A stretch of DNA of 64,000 bases from Pseudomonas sp. UBA6562 (GTDB lineage: Bacteria > Pseudomonadota > Gammaproteobacteria > Pseudomonadales > Pseudomonadaceae): contig NZ_DJJS01000006.1 in the NCBI RefSeq assembly GCF_002434265.1, forward strand, positions 62,001 to 126,000, in the 5' to 3' direction. Both the position numbers and the translations under genes were made by a program. Below, one piece after another: positions 15,329 to 23,358 of the stretch. The notes beneath the pieces are model-generated. The model ran no database searches and was not told the DNA's origin. It saw nothing but the letters and a program-made list of their open reading frames with translations. How positions within the stretch are numbered: position 1 is the first letter of the stretch; every line of letters starts with the position of its first letter.

Positions 15329-17026
15329 ATGAAAAATCCAATAGATCTCCTCCAAACAACAATCGAAGATGAACGATACCTATTAAGCGGTTATGAAAAA
15401 CCTTCAGAAGCTTTGACATTTGAGACTCTTCGCGCTATTGACTTTACATTCTGTCGCGAACTAATCCCAGAGTTGCAGCATTTAAAGGATTCAGAGCGAC
15501 AGATGGAAAATATTCGCAAACATGCGATTAACGCCGCCCTGCAAAAAGTTTTACCTACCAAGCTAAAACCCGATGTGCCTAAGCTTTTTGCCTCGAACCC
15601 GAGAACGGCCGAACAAACAGACGAGTTCCTGGTGCGAATGGGCTACCTTACCATAGCTGAGAAGCAGTTAAATTTGTTGCGCTCGGGTGCCCTAAAGGCT
15701 GAAATCGATCAGCGCAAGTTGAGAGGAAAGACGCTACTCTTGCTATCGATCGATAATACAACTGCCTATCGCGAGCAGGTTGGCTTAGAAGGACTGAACT
15801 GGCTCAGCGACATGACAGTTGTACAGGATCGCCAACAGGAAGAAGCCTTGGAGTTACGCCACATGGAGGTACTGCCTGATTTAGTTAAGTACTTACGCAG
15901 TAATAGGTCCCCTGAAGAGCTACCGTTCGATGGCGTTGATGAGTACTTTAGAGAGTGGGCGGCCTTATATCTGCGGAGAATCTCATTTAGGGATATGTTA
16001 GATGACAACGATCAATTTGGCGGTCGCCCATATGCAGCGTATATAGAAGTCTTGGAAGCATTGTCCGCGATGTCGCAACAAAGATTATGTTATGCCGGAC
16101 TTCGTAACGCAGACGATCCCAGGATAGGCATAAGAAATCTTTTTACTGGCGGCGCGCTTCTCAAAGACCTTGTCAGGGGAGTGGCTAATTTTCTTCAAAA
16201 AACGCAAGAAGATGTATCTGAAATACTCGGCCACTTAACACTAAGTCCGGACAATTCTAATTATCATTTGAATAGTGGCGTGCCAGCGCTCGCACCTGTT
16301 GTCAGGACAAGTCGAGATTTCGTAGTTCTTCCAATGTACGGACTAGAGCTCAATCCATTTCCATTCCTTTGGAAAGAGTTGCACAGGAGATACGAAAAAG
16401 AATGGTTCGAGGCGGCAAACCGGCGCGAACTGCGATGGATTTCTGAGCTTATGAATCAGTTTATATATCCTCGATGGATATGCTCGGGTGGCGTCAATAT
16501 AAAACAAGATGGCAGGGTGGTCACAGATATTGATTTCGTTGCGTATGATACTAATTGCAACAGCCTTATCTTTTTTCAGCTAAAATGGCAGCAGCCATTT
16601 ATGAATGATGAAAAGTTGAGACGGAATAATGCAAGTAGTTTAGTCCGTGACAGCAACAGATGGGTATTGGCTGTATCTAACTGGATAGCGTCGGTTGGCC
16701 TTAATGGAGTGAAGGAGCGACTTTCGATAAAATCTGATGAAGATCCTTCGATCCATCTTATAGTTTTAGGACGTTATCATGCTCACTATACCGCGGCTGA
16801 AGATCACGACACACGAGCAGTCTGGTGCGATTGGGGTAACTTCTTGCGTCAACGGACAATTAACCCTAAAGCGTCGGCCGTAGAATTCGTCATAATCCTT
16901 CGAGAGTCTGTGGAGCAGGCAATCGCCCAGGTGGAGCCAGAGTCTTTCTTCTTCCCTTTGGGCGATATTATCGTACTTGTCAATCCCAAAATAGCCACAC
17001 CCAAAAAAAATTATACGAAGAAATGA
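15329..17026 (+). CDS. AT-rich orphan protein with a PD-(D/E/Q)XK nuclease-like C-terminal motif
   Basis: The 565-aa product has no family I recognise. Base composition is clearly more AT-rich than its surroundings and codon choice is unlike the host, so recent transfer is likely. The N-terminal 370 residues look helical and soluble. Near the C-terminus GRVVTDIDFVAYDTNCNSLI runs into FFQLKW: Asp400/Asp402 followed after a beta-hairpin by Gln417-x-Lys419. This resembles the restriction-endonuclease fold in its QxK variant. The C-terminus is basic (TPKKNYTKK). It sits between a truncated and a complete decayed IS copy, without recognisable partners. A defence or selfish-DNA role is plausible but unproven. 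Confidence 0.7.
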   Translation: MKNPIDLLQTTIEDERYLLSGYEKPSEALTFETLRAIDFTFCRELIPELQHLKDSERQMENIRKHAINAALQKVLPTKLKPDVPKLFASNPRTAEQTDEFLVRMGYLTIAEKQLNLLRSGALKAEIDQRKLRGKTLLLLSIDNTTAYREQVGLEGLNWLSDMTVVQDRQQEEALELRHMEVLPDLVKYLRSNRSPEELPFDGVDEYFREWAALYLRRISFRDMLDDNDQFGGRPYAAYIEVLEALSAMSQQRLCYAGLRNADDPRIGIRNLFTGGALLKDLVRGVANFLQKTQEDVSEILGHLTLSPDNSNYHLNSGVPALAPVVRTSRDFVVLPMYGLELNPFPFLWKELHRRYEKEWFEAANRRELRWISELMNQFIYPRWICSGGVNIKQDGRVVTDIDFVAYDTNCNSLIFFQLKWQQPFMNDEKLRRNNASSLVRDSNRWVLAVSNWIASVGLNGVKERLSIKSDEDPSIHLIVLGRYHAHYTAAEDHDTRAVWCDWGNFLRQRTINPKASAVEFVIILRESVEQAIAQVEPESFFFPLGDIIVLVNPKIATPKKNYTKK

Positions 17027-17343
17027 TTCGAATTTGAGGCAATGGATAGACTGTATTTGTGGGATACGGTAGTGATGCATTTAATATAAATACATCTATT
17101 TGATTTTGCCGCAGCGCTGCAATGAAACCGAAAGCTAATTGATGAGCTGTTCATGATAAATTGAGCGAGGTGAGCGTCTGACTCGCCTTCCTCTCCTACT
17201 ACAATCATGCAATTAATGGAACTCATAGATCGCTTCTGGTTGAGCCATCAATTTTCAGAAAAATGCAACAGGATTCAAGTGTCAAACCACATCCCCTCAA
17301 CAAGGCCTCTAGCTCTTTGAAACCAGAGAAAATTAAGGTTCTA
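17027..17343. other. AT-rich intergenic stretch, no gene seen
   Basis: This 317-bp stretch between the AT-rich orphan gene and IS copy 2 has no frame with a ribosome binding site or family resemblance. It shares the low GC of the orphan gene and is probably part of the same transferred segment. Confidence 0.5.
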
Positions 17344-18280
17344 GGCTCTGTACGAAATTCGTAGAAACCCAGTTATTGCCCCTCGGCACCAAGGATTTTG
17401 TACATTCCCCGACCATCAACTGAAAGGAGTCCTGTGATGGCGAAGCGGTACAAGATTTCGGATGAGACTTGGGATGCAGTCTCCGATCTTTTCATCGAAC
17501 GTAGGCGTGGGCGGCCTCGAGTATGTGACCGGATGATGCTCAATGGCGTGCTTTGGGTACTTTGCTCCGGTGCCACCTGGCGTGACATGCCAGAGCGTTT
17601 CGGACCTTGGTCGACCGTCTATCAACGGTTCCGCGACTGGCGAAACAACGGGGCATTTGATCGGATGCTCAAGCGCTTGCACCTTAAGCAGAACGAGCAA
17701 GGTTTGATTGATCTGCAGACCTGGATGATCGACTCGACCGCAGTGCGTGCCACTCGGGCTTCGTCAGGTGCAAAAAAAAGGAATCTGACGAGCCTATCAT
17801 GCTCTAGGCCGCAGTCGTGGTGGTATGACGACCAAGATTCACATGCTCTGCGACGCCAACGGAGTACCGTTGCGTTTCCTCCTTTCTGGCGGTCAAGCCA
17901 GTGATACCAGCTATGCACAGCCGCTGCTTGATGGCATCAGCATACCTTCCACCCAGCGCAGCCGGCCCCGTAAACGCTGCAAGTGGCTGTTAGCTGATAA
18001 AGGCTATGACGCAGATTCCTTGCGCCAGTATTGCGACCGCTGCTGCATACAGCCCGTCATTCCGATGCGCTCGATTAAGCGTAAGCCTAAGCCCGGTTTG
18101 TCCATGCTGTTCGACCAGCCCAAATACCGACAGCGCAACGTCATCGAGCGCATGTTCGGCTGGCTGAAAGAGAATCGCCAGCTCTTAACGCGTTTCGACA
18201 AGCTCGCAAAAAGTTATGCAGCAATGGTCTCGCTGGCTTGCTCCATGCGGTGTCTACGTAGCCTTATTTCGTACGGAGCC
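17344..18280 (+). mobile_element. IS5-family (IS427-like) insertion sequence, copy 2
   Basis: The 937-bp element has terminal inverted repeats GGCTCTGTACGAAAT / ATTTCGTACGGAGCC and sits in a CTAG target, giving a TA duplication. It is the best-preserved copy: start codon and ribosome binding site are intact. Confidence 0.92.
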
Positions 18281-18283
18281 TAG
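17437..18283 (+). pseudogene. IS5-family transposase of copy 2, fusion frame broken
   Basis: OrfA starts at ATG 17437 with AAGGAG upstream (MAKRYKISDETWDAVSDLFI) and reaches GCA-AAA-AAA-AGG, a classical slippery run for a -1 shift into OrfB. After that shift a 4-bp deletion relative to copy 1 (CCTATCATGCTC instead of CCTGCCGATCACGCTC) brings an immediate TAG, so the OrfAB transposase cannot be completed. OrfB itself is open from ATG 17825 (MTTKIHMLCDANG...ISYGA). Its TAG stop (18281-18283) lies outside the element, in the flanking CTAG target. Confidence 0.82.
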
Positions 18284-18288
18284 GCACA

Positions 18289-18711
18289 TCAACGACTCTT
18301 TATCTTGTAACCCTCAACAGGAATATCCTCTGTACGTCCATAAAGCGGCGCATCACTGAACACATCCCTTTCAAAACCCTGCATATCCCAACGCTTTTCC
18401 CTCAACGCCAAATACAACATCCCCACCCTCAACGGTATATTCCCCCGCCTATCCTTAGCGCGCCTGAAAAAGAAAATATTAAACCCCTCCTCCACAAAAT
18501 ACCGATAAGGATCATAATCATTAAGCTCAATAGAGAACCTCTCGAAAAACTCCACCATCAGCTCATTCGCATCGTCCCCATCTACCCCCAAATCCCTCGC
18601 AACATCAGTCGCCAAGCTAAAACGCTCAAACGCCCTCCTCCCAAAACCCACCGTATCCTGGATACAAACAACAATCCTATCCATCAGCTCGTAATCAACA
18701 GACTCATCCAT
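18289..18711 (-). CDS. DUF1493 family (acyl-carrier-like) protein
   Basis: The 140-aa product matches DUF1493: an N-terminal helix (VDYELMDRIVVCIQDTVGFGRRAFERFSLATD), then DLGVDGDDANELMVEFFERFSIEL and a YFVEEG segment. These correspond to the four-helix acyl-carrier-like layout, but I see no conserved DSL serine for phosphopantetheine. The role of the family is unknown. It is more AT-rich than the core genome. The ORF is immediately preceded by a short hydrophobic ORF on the same strand, a pairing seen with DUF1493 genes elsewhere as far as I recall. It abuts IS copy 2. Confidence 0.75.
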   Translation of the reverse strand: MDESVDYELMDRIVVCIQDTVGFGRRAFERFSLATDVARDLGVDGDDANELMVEFFERFSIELNDYDPYRYFVEEGFNIFFFRRAKDRRGNIPLRVGMLYLALREKRWDMQGFERDVFSDAPLYGRTEDIPVEGYKIKSR

Positions 18712-18722
18712 AACTAGAAAAC

Positions 18723-18899
18723 CTACCCTTCGCCGCTCACAATAGAATCTTCAGTCACACCTGTTCCGTAGCCTACCAACCCTAGCCCCACTACCGTAAA
18801 CGTCCACCCGGCGATAAGAATCACGCCTGCAACCGCAGTACCATTAACCCAGCACCCAAAACACCCCCAACATCCACTACCCCCCGAAACCCACACCAC
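18723..18899 (-). CDS. Small hydrophobic protein upstream of the DUF1493 gene
   Basis: A short frame ends 11 nt before the DUF1493 start. Its C-terminal half (GVILIAGWTFTVVGLGLVGYG) is a convincing membrane helix followed by a polar tail (TGVTEDSIVSGEG). The N-terminal part is Cys/Gly/Trp-rich (GCWGCFGCWVNG). The start is uncertain: GTG codons at 18899 and 18896 are possible, and an ATG at 18956 would overlap the divergent gene at 18903. There is no strong ribosome binding site. It is reported because of the coupling to DUF1493 and the clear membrane helix. Confidence 0.4.
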   Translation of the reverse strand: MVWVSGGSGCWGCFGCWVNGTAVAGVILIAGWTFTVVGLGLVGYGTGVTEDSIVSGEG

Positions 18900-18902
18900 C
18901 CC

Positions 18903-19370
18903 ATGACCCCCAACCACCGCCCCCCACCCCGCCACCTCTACATCCGCTGGCTCCAAACCGCCGCCCTAACCCACCTCCTCGCAGGCCTACTCCTCACCTG
19001 GGCAGCCCACAACCCGCTCCTAGACCCCTACCAACTCACCATCGAACAAGCCTTCTGGCCCACCCCCGCCCCCACCTTCGCCCGCAACCAGCAAATCTGG
19101 TGGCAAGCCCTCTTCGGCGCCACCCTGCAAAGCTACGCCCTCTACATGCTCGCCCTCATCCACCTGGGCAACCGCTTCCGCTCCCACCACGCCTGGGCCT
19201 GGCTCATCGCCGGCCTCGTCCTCTGGGCCCCCCAGGACATCCTCATCTCCCTCCAAGCCGGCATCTGGTCGCACCTGATCGTCGACGTCGTGGCACTACT
19301 GGCCCTGTTACCCCCTCTGATAGGGCTCTACCGCCATGACCGCCCCACCTCCACTCACAAAAGGACTTGA
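18903..19370 (+). CDS. Integral membrane protein of unknown function
   Basis: The 155-aa product has about four membrane helices (ALTHLLAGLLLTWAA; a segment around ALFGATLQSYALYMLALIHL; WAWLIAGLVLWAPQDILISL; LIVDVVALLALLPPLIGLY) with a basic N-terminus and C-terminus. Its stop lies only 2 nt from the likely GTG start of the next gene, so the two are translationally coupled. No ribosome binding site is visible before the ATG at 18903. It is the first gene of a three-gene operon with an epimerase-like and a hydrolase-dikinase protein, suggesting a shared, unknown envelope or lipid function. Confidence 0.7.
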   Translation: MTPNHRPPPRHLYIRWLQTAALTHLLAGLLLTWAAHNPLLDPYQLTIEQAFWPTPAPTFARNQQIWWQALFGATLQSYALYMLALIHLGNRFRSHHAWAWLIAGLVLWAPQDILISLQAGIWSHLIVDVVALLALLPPLIGLYRHDRPTSTHKRT

Positions 19371-19372
19371 AC

Positions 19373-20815
19373 GTGGCCGACCTCCCCGCCCTGCACTGGG
19401 CCATCACCCTGCTGCTCTGCCAAGGTTTCCTCGGTGCGCTGGATACCCTCTACCACCACGAACTCACCGTCGCCCTGCCCCAGCGCCACAGCGCGCGGCT
19501 GGAGCTGGCGATCCATGCCGTGCGCTCGTGCTTCTACGGGGTGCTGTTCCTGGGCATCGCGCATCTGGCATTCCAGGGTGTGTGGGCGATCGTGATCGCG
19601 GTGCTGTTCACGCTGGAAATCGGCCTGACCTTGTGGGACTTCGTCGTCGAAGACCGCAGCCGCAAGCTGCCGGCCATCGAGCGCATCATGCACACGGTGC
19701 TGGCCATCAATGCGGGGGCGTTCTTTGCGTTGTATGGGGTGCAGTTGCTGGCGTGGTCGCAGTTGCCCAGTGGGCTGGTGCCGATCGACCTGGATTGGCA
19801 GGGGTGGTTGCTGACGCTGTTCGCCATTGGCGTGACGGTGTCGGGTGTCCGCGACGGGCTGGCGGCGTTGCGCATGCAGCGCAAGGGGCTGCCGGCCAAT
19901 CCCTTCGTCATGGGGGCGTATCGGCAGGTGCTGGTGACGGGGGGCACGGGGTTCATTGGCGAAGCGCTGGTCAATCAGTTGCTCGATGCCGGGCACACCG
20001 TGACGGTGCTGGCGCGCGATCCGTTGCGGGCGGCCTATCAGTTCGATGGGCGGGCGCGGTGTGTGCGTGCGCTGGGCAAGCTGGGGCTGGACGAGCGCTT
20101 CGATGTGGTGATCAACCTGGCGGGCATGCCGGTCGCGGGGCCGCGGTGGTCGGCGCGGCGCAAGGCGAAGCTGCTGGCGAGCCGGGTGGCGACCACGCAG
20201 GCGCTGTTGGGGTGGATGCGCGGGGCGACGCATCGGCCGGCTTTGTGGATTCAGGCGTCGGCGGTGGGCTTCTATGGGGTGCGCGACGGCAGCGAGCCGT
20301 TGGACGAAGGCGCGAGCATGGGCAGTGGTTTCATGGCCGAGCTGTGCGCGAGCTGGGAAGCGGCGGCGCGGCCTGCTGCTGAGCTCGGTGTGCGGCAGGT
20401 GGTGTTGCGTTTGGGTGTGGTGTTCGGGCCTGGCGGTGCGTTGCCGGCGCTGTTGCTGCCGCTGCGGCTGGGCTTGGGTGGGCGCATGGGGGACGGTCGC
20501 CAGGTGATGAGCTGGGTGCACCGGGAGGATGTGTTGCAGGTGATGGCGCGGGCAATGGAGGATGCGTCCCTGCACGGCACCTACAACCTGGTGGCGCCCG
20601 AGCCGGTCAGCCAGGCGGCGTTCGTCGAGGCGGCCGGTGCCCGGCTCAAGCGCCCAGTGTGGCTGCATGTGCCGGCGGCGCCGGTGCGGGCGTTGGCGGG
20701 CGAAATGGCCGAGCTGTTCTTTGACGGTCAGCGCGTGCTGCCCACGCGCTTGCAGCAGGCGGGTTACCGCTTCCACTATCCGACCCTGGACAGCGCGTTG
20801 CGCGACCTGGCCTGA
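19373..20815 (+). CDS. Membrane-anchored TIGR01777 family NAD(P)-dependent epimerase/dehydratase
   Basis: The 480-aa product has an N-terminal membrane part (about residues 1-165, four hydrophobic segments) and a C-terminal extended SDR domain. The SDR domain carries VLVTGGTGFIGEALVNQLLDAGHTV (Rossmann glycine motif, near residues 182-205), a VINLAGMPVAGPRW segment and FYGVRDGSEPLDE, diagnostic for the TIGR01777/YfcH group (often misnamed SulA-like). The GTG at 19373 is preferred over TTG 19367, because the AAAGGA ribosome binding site is then 7 nt away. The substrate is unknown. It sits between a membrane protein gene and a hydrolase-dikinase gene, with 9 nt to the latter. Confidence 0.85.
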   Translation: MADLPALHWAITLLLCQGFLGALDTLYHHELTVALPQRHSARLELAIHAVRSCFYGVLFLGIAHLAFQGVWAIVIAVLFTLEIGLTLWDFVVEDRSRKLPAIERIMHTVLAINAGAFFALYGVQLLAWSQLPSGLVPIDLDWQGWLLTLFAIGVTVSGVRDGLAALRMQRKGLPANPFVMGAYRQVLVTGGTGFIGEALVNQLLDAGHTVTVLARDPLRAAYQFDGRARCVRALGKLGLDERFDVVINLAGMPVAGPRWSARRKAKLLASRVATTQALLGWMRGATHRPALWIQASAVGFYGVRDGSEPLDEGASMGSGFMAELCASWEAAARPAAELGVRQVVLRLGVVFGPGGALPALLLPLRLGLGGRMGDGRQVMSWVHREDVLQVMARAMEDASLHGTYNLVAPEPVSQAAFVEAAGARLKRPVWLHVPAAPVRALAGEMAELFFDGQRVLPTRLQQAGYRFHYPTLDSALRDLA

Positions 20816-20824
20816 GGAGCCTCG

Positions 20825-23275
20825 ATGAGCAAGCCTTTGCTGTACCTATTGGCCGGAAACGGCAGCGCGGCCGACTGGTGGGACGATGCCCTGCCGCACT
20901 TCGAGCATTACCGCGTGCAGGCCCTGGAACTGCCGGGCTTCGGCAGCAATCCGCAGCCGCCGTGCGCGGACCTGTCGGGCTACGCCCAAGCTCTGCTGGA
21001 GATGACCGAGCCTGGCCAGGCCATCGTGGCCGTGGGGGTGAGTGCGCTGATCGTGCTGCACGCCTTGCAGCGTCGGCCCGGCCACTTCGCGCGCAGTGTG
21101 CTGCTGTCACCGGTGGGGGCGTTTCTCTGGCAGCGGCGTTTGCCGGCGCTGATGTCGCCGCTGGTGCTGCGCAAGGCCATCCACTGGTCGCTGAGCCACA
21201 AGCCGCAGTGGTTCGCGCACAAGTTTTCCAGGCAGCCTTGGAGCGAGGCGCAGTATCGGCGCATGGGCGCGGGCTATGCGCGGTGCCGGGCGTTCGTGCC
21301 GTCGTGGGACCAGTTGCGCGCCGACACGGCGCTGACCTTGCTGGAGTGGGTCACCGACCCGGTCGAGCTGGTGTGGGGCGATCAGGACCGTATGCTCGGC
21401 ATCGCCCAGGCGGCGGCCTGGTCGGCGATTCTGGCGCGGGCCGATTTGCGCATCAGCCTGCAACCGGGCTGGGGGCATTACCCGTGGATCGACGCGCCGC
21501 AGGCCTTCGCCGCGTGGGTGGAGTCGGGTGCGCCGGGTTTCGTGGCGCACACCAAGGGTGGGCGTTTGCGCCTGGCGGAGCTGGCCGGGCAGCCGGTGCC
21601 GCAGGCGCTGACCCTCGACCATGAGCACGACCCGCGCCTGCCGCCGCTGCTCGCCGAGCACCCGCAGGTCACTTGGGCGGTGCGCTCTTCCAGCTACGGC
21701 GAGGACCAGGCCGACGCCGCCAATGCCGGCCTGAGCACCACCTACCTGCGGGTGCCGGGCCATGAGGTCGCGGAACGCGTGCGGCAACTGCGCACGGCGG
21801 GTGTCGAGGAAGTGGTGGTGCAGCGCTTCGTCACGCCGCTGCTGTCGGGCATCGCCTTCGTGCGGCATTTGGCCGTGGAAGTGGAATGGGTGGAGGGGCA
21901 TCTGGAGTCGCTCGCCGACGGTCAGGCCACGCCTGAACGGGCGGTGCTGTCGCGTTTGGGGCCTGCGTGGGAAAGCGGCGCGTTCGAGCCTCGGCATGGG
22001 CTGGATGCGGCGGCGTTGTGGGCTTTCCTGCAAGGCGTGCTCAAGGTCTTCCACTACGTGCCCGGCGACGTCGAGTGGGCCTGGGATGGGCAGCAGCTGT
22101 GGCTGTTGCAGTACCGCCCGATCAGCGAGCATGGCTGGCGCCGTCACCTGACCGCCGCCAATATCGCCGAGATCCTGCCGCCGCAGCCCAGCCGTTTCGT
22201 CGAATACGCCCAGCGCCGCGCGGCAGCGAGCATTCCGGCGGTGATGGCGCGCTGGGACAGCCGCGTGTTGCAGGACAACGAGCCGTTCACCGCCGTATTC
22301 GGCGGGGCGTCCTACATCAACAACGACCTGTTTCTGGCGCGTCTGTCGGACTGGGGCGTCTCGGCCGCCAACTATGCCGGCGAGGTGGGCGGCGCGACGC
22401 CGGCCTTGCCGTGGCGACCATGGCGGGTGCTGCGCTCGCTGCCGCTGTTCTGGCGCATGCAGCGCATCGCTCGCCGGCACCTGGCGACCTTGGAGCCGGG
22501 GCTGCAACGCTTCGATGCGGAGTTGGCGCAGCTCAAGGCCGAGGGCACCGACGGGCAGCGCCTGGCCGACTGGTTCAGCCGTTTCTACGTGTTCGTGGTG
22601 CAGGGCAATCTGTGCATCGCCACGGCCCTGGCCAGCAGCGGCGGTTTCCTGCTGGGGCGCCCGGCCACGGCCTACGACGATTTGAGCAACAGCCCACACC
22701 GTCTGCCATGGGAAACCGACCCCGGCACGCCGCGCCCCGACCTGGTCGACCTGCCGCTGCAACCGCTGCCGCGCTGGCCTCGGCCCGTGGCCTTGGCCCA
22801 CCGCATGGGCCTGATCGGGCTGCGCGGCTACTACTTGCAGGTGCGCGAGTGGTATCGCGACAACCTCATGCGCATCTTCTTCCGCGTGCATCACGCGATG
22901 CCGCCGGCGGAGCGTGAAGCCTGGTTCGCGCCCCACCCCGACGTGCGCAGCCGGGCCGGCAGCTTCTGGCAGGACGGCAGCGAAGGGCTGGAACAGGCGG
23001 TGGGCTTCATGATCTACCCCGGCCATGTGCGCGGGATTCTGGGGCAGGACATCCTGTTCGAGGAGACGCTGGACCCTGGGCGCCATGCGCAGTACCAGCA
23101 GGCCAAGGCCGTGGTCGCGCGCATGGGCGGGCGGTTGTCCCATGGGTCTACGTTGCTGCGAGAGTTGCGCAAGCCTTCGGCGGTGTTGCCGCAGTTGGAT
23201 GCGGGGTGGGTAGGGCGAGAGGTGGTGTACCGCGATGGAGCGTTGAGTCTGGCGGTGGGCGAACATCCCGCTTGA
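20825..23275 (+). CDS. Alpha/beta-hydrolase fused to a PEP-synthase/RPH-like dikinase
   Basis: The 816-aa fusion has two parts. Residues about 1-245 are an alpha/beta-hydrolase (LLAGNGSAADWWDDALPHFEHYRV, LELPGFGSNP, VELVWGDQDRML, GWGHYPWIDAP). The expected nucleophile elbow reads AVGVSALIV, so Ser is probably in GVSAL. Residues about 280-440 resemble the ATP-binding domain of PEP synthase (WAVRSSSYGEDQADAANAGLSTTYLRV; WAWDGQQLWLLQYRPI). The end (about 740-800) has ARMGGRLSHGSTLLREL, the mobile phosphohistidine domain with a catalytic His. The order ATP domain, middle, His domain resembles rifampicin phosphotransferase. Ribosome binding site GAGGAG. Substrate unknown. Confidence 0.8.
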   Translation: MSKPLLYLLAGNGSAADWWDDALPHFEHYRVQALELPGFGSNPQPPCADLSGYAQALLEMTEPGQAIVAVGVSALIVLHALQRRPGHFARSVLLSPVGAFLWQRRLPALMSPLVLRKAIHWSLSHKPQWFAHKFSRQPWSEAQYRRMGAGYARCRAFVPSWDQLRADTALTLLEWVTDPVELVWGDQDRMLGIAQAAAWSAILARADLRISLQPGWGHYPWIDAPQAFAAWVESGAPGFVAHTKGGRLRLAELAGQPVPQALTLDHEHDPRLPPLLAEHPQVTWAVRSSSYGEDQADAANAGLSTTYLRVPGHEVAERVRQLRTAGVEEVVVQRFVTPLLSGIAFVRHLAVEVEWVEGHLESLADGQATPERAVLSRLGPAWESGAFEPRHGLDAAALWAFLQGVLKVFHYVPGDVEWAWDGQQLWLLQYRPISEHGWRRHLTAANIAEILPPQPSRFVEYAQRRAAASIPAVMARWDSRVLQDNEPFTAVFGGASYINNDLFLARLSDWGVSAANYAGEVGGATPALPWRPWRVLRSLPLFWRMQRIARRHLATLEPGLQRFDAELAQLKAEGTDGQRLADWFSRFYVFVVQGNLCIATALASSGGFLLGRPATAYDDLSNSPHRLPWETDPGTPRPDLVDLPLQPLPRWPRPVALAHRMGLIGLRGYYLQVREWYRDNLMRIFFRVHHAMPPAEREAWFAPHPDVRSRAGSFWQDGSEGLEQAVGFMIYPGHVRGILGQDILFEETLDPGRHAQYQQAKAVVARMGGRLSHGSTLLRELRKPSAVLPQLDAGWVGREVVYRDGALSLAVGEHPA

Positions 23276-23333
23276 TCGGTCAGGCAGGACGATAGGGCCC
23301 GCCCTGCCCCTTCGTCCTTCGCACAGGCCCATC

Positions 23334-23356
23334 AAAAGGCGCCATGCGCGCCTTAG
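23334..23356 (-). terminator. Terminator of the chemosensory operon
   Basis: On the minus strand AAGGCGC-GCATG-GCGCCTTTT lies just after the cheB stop: a 7-bp stem ending in four Ts. Confidence 0.7.
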
Positions 23357-23358
23357 AT

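Noticed and set aside
17011..17226. Possible 71-aa minus-strand gene in the AT-rich gap
   Set aside because: No ribosome binding site and composition expected by chance in AT-rich DNA.
10494..18290. Second att site (copy of the ssrA 3' end) and an integrase
   Set aside because: Looked for by eye on both strands and not found, so no island boundaries are claimed.
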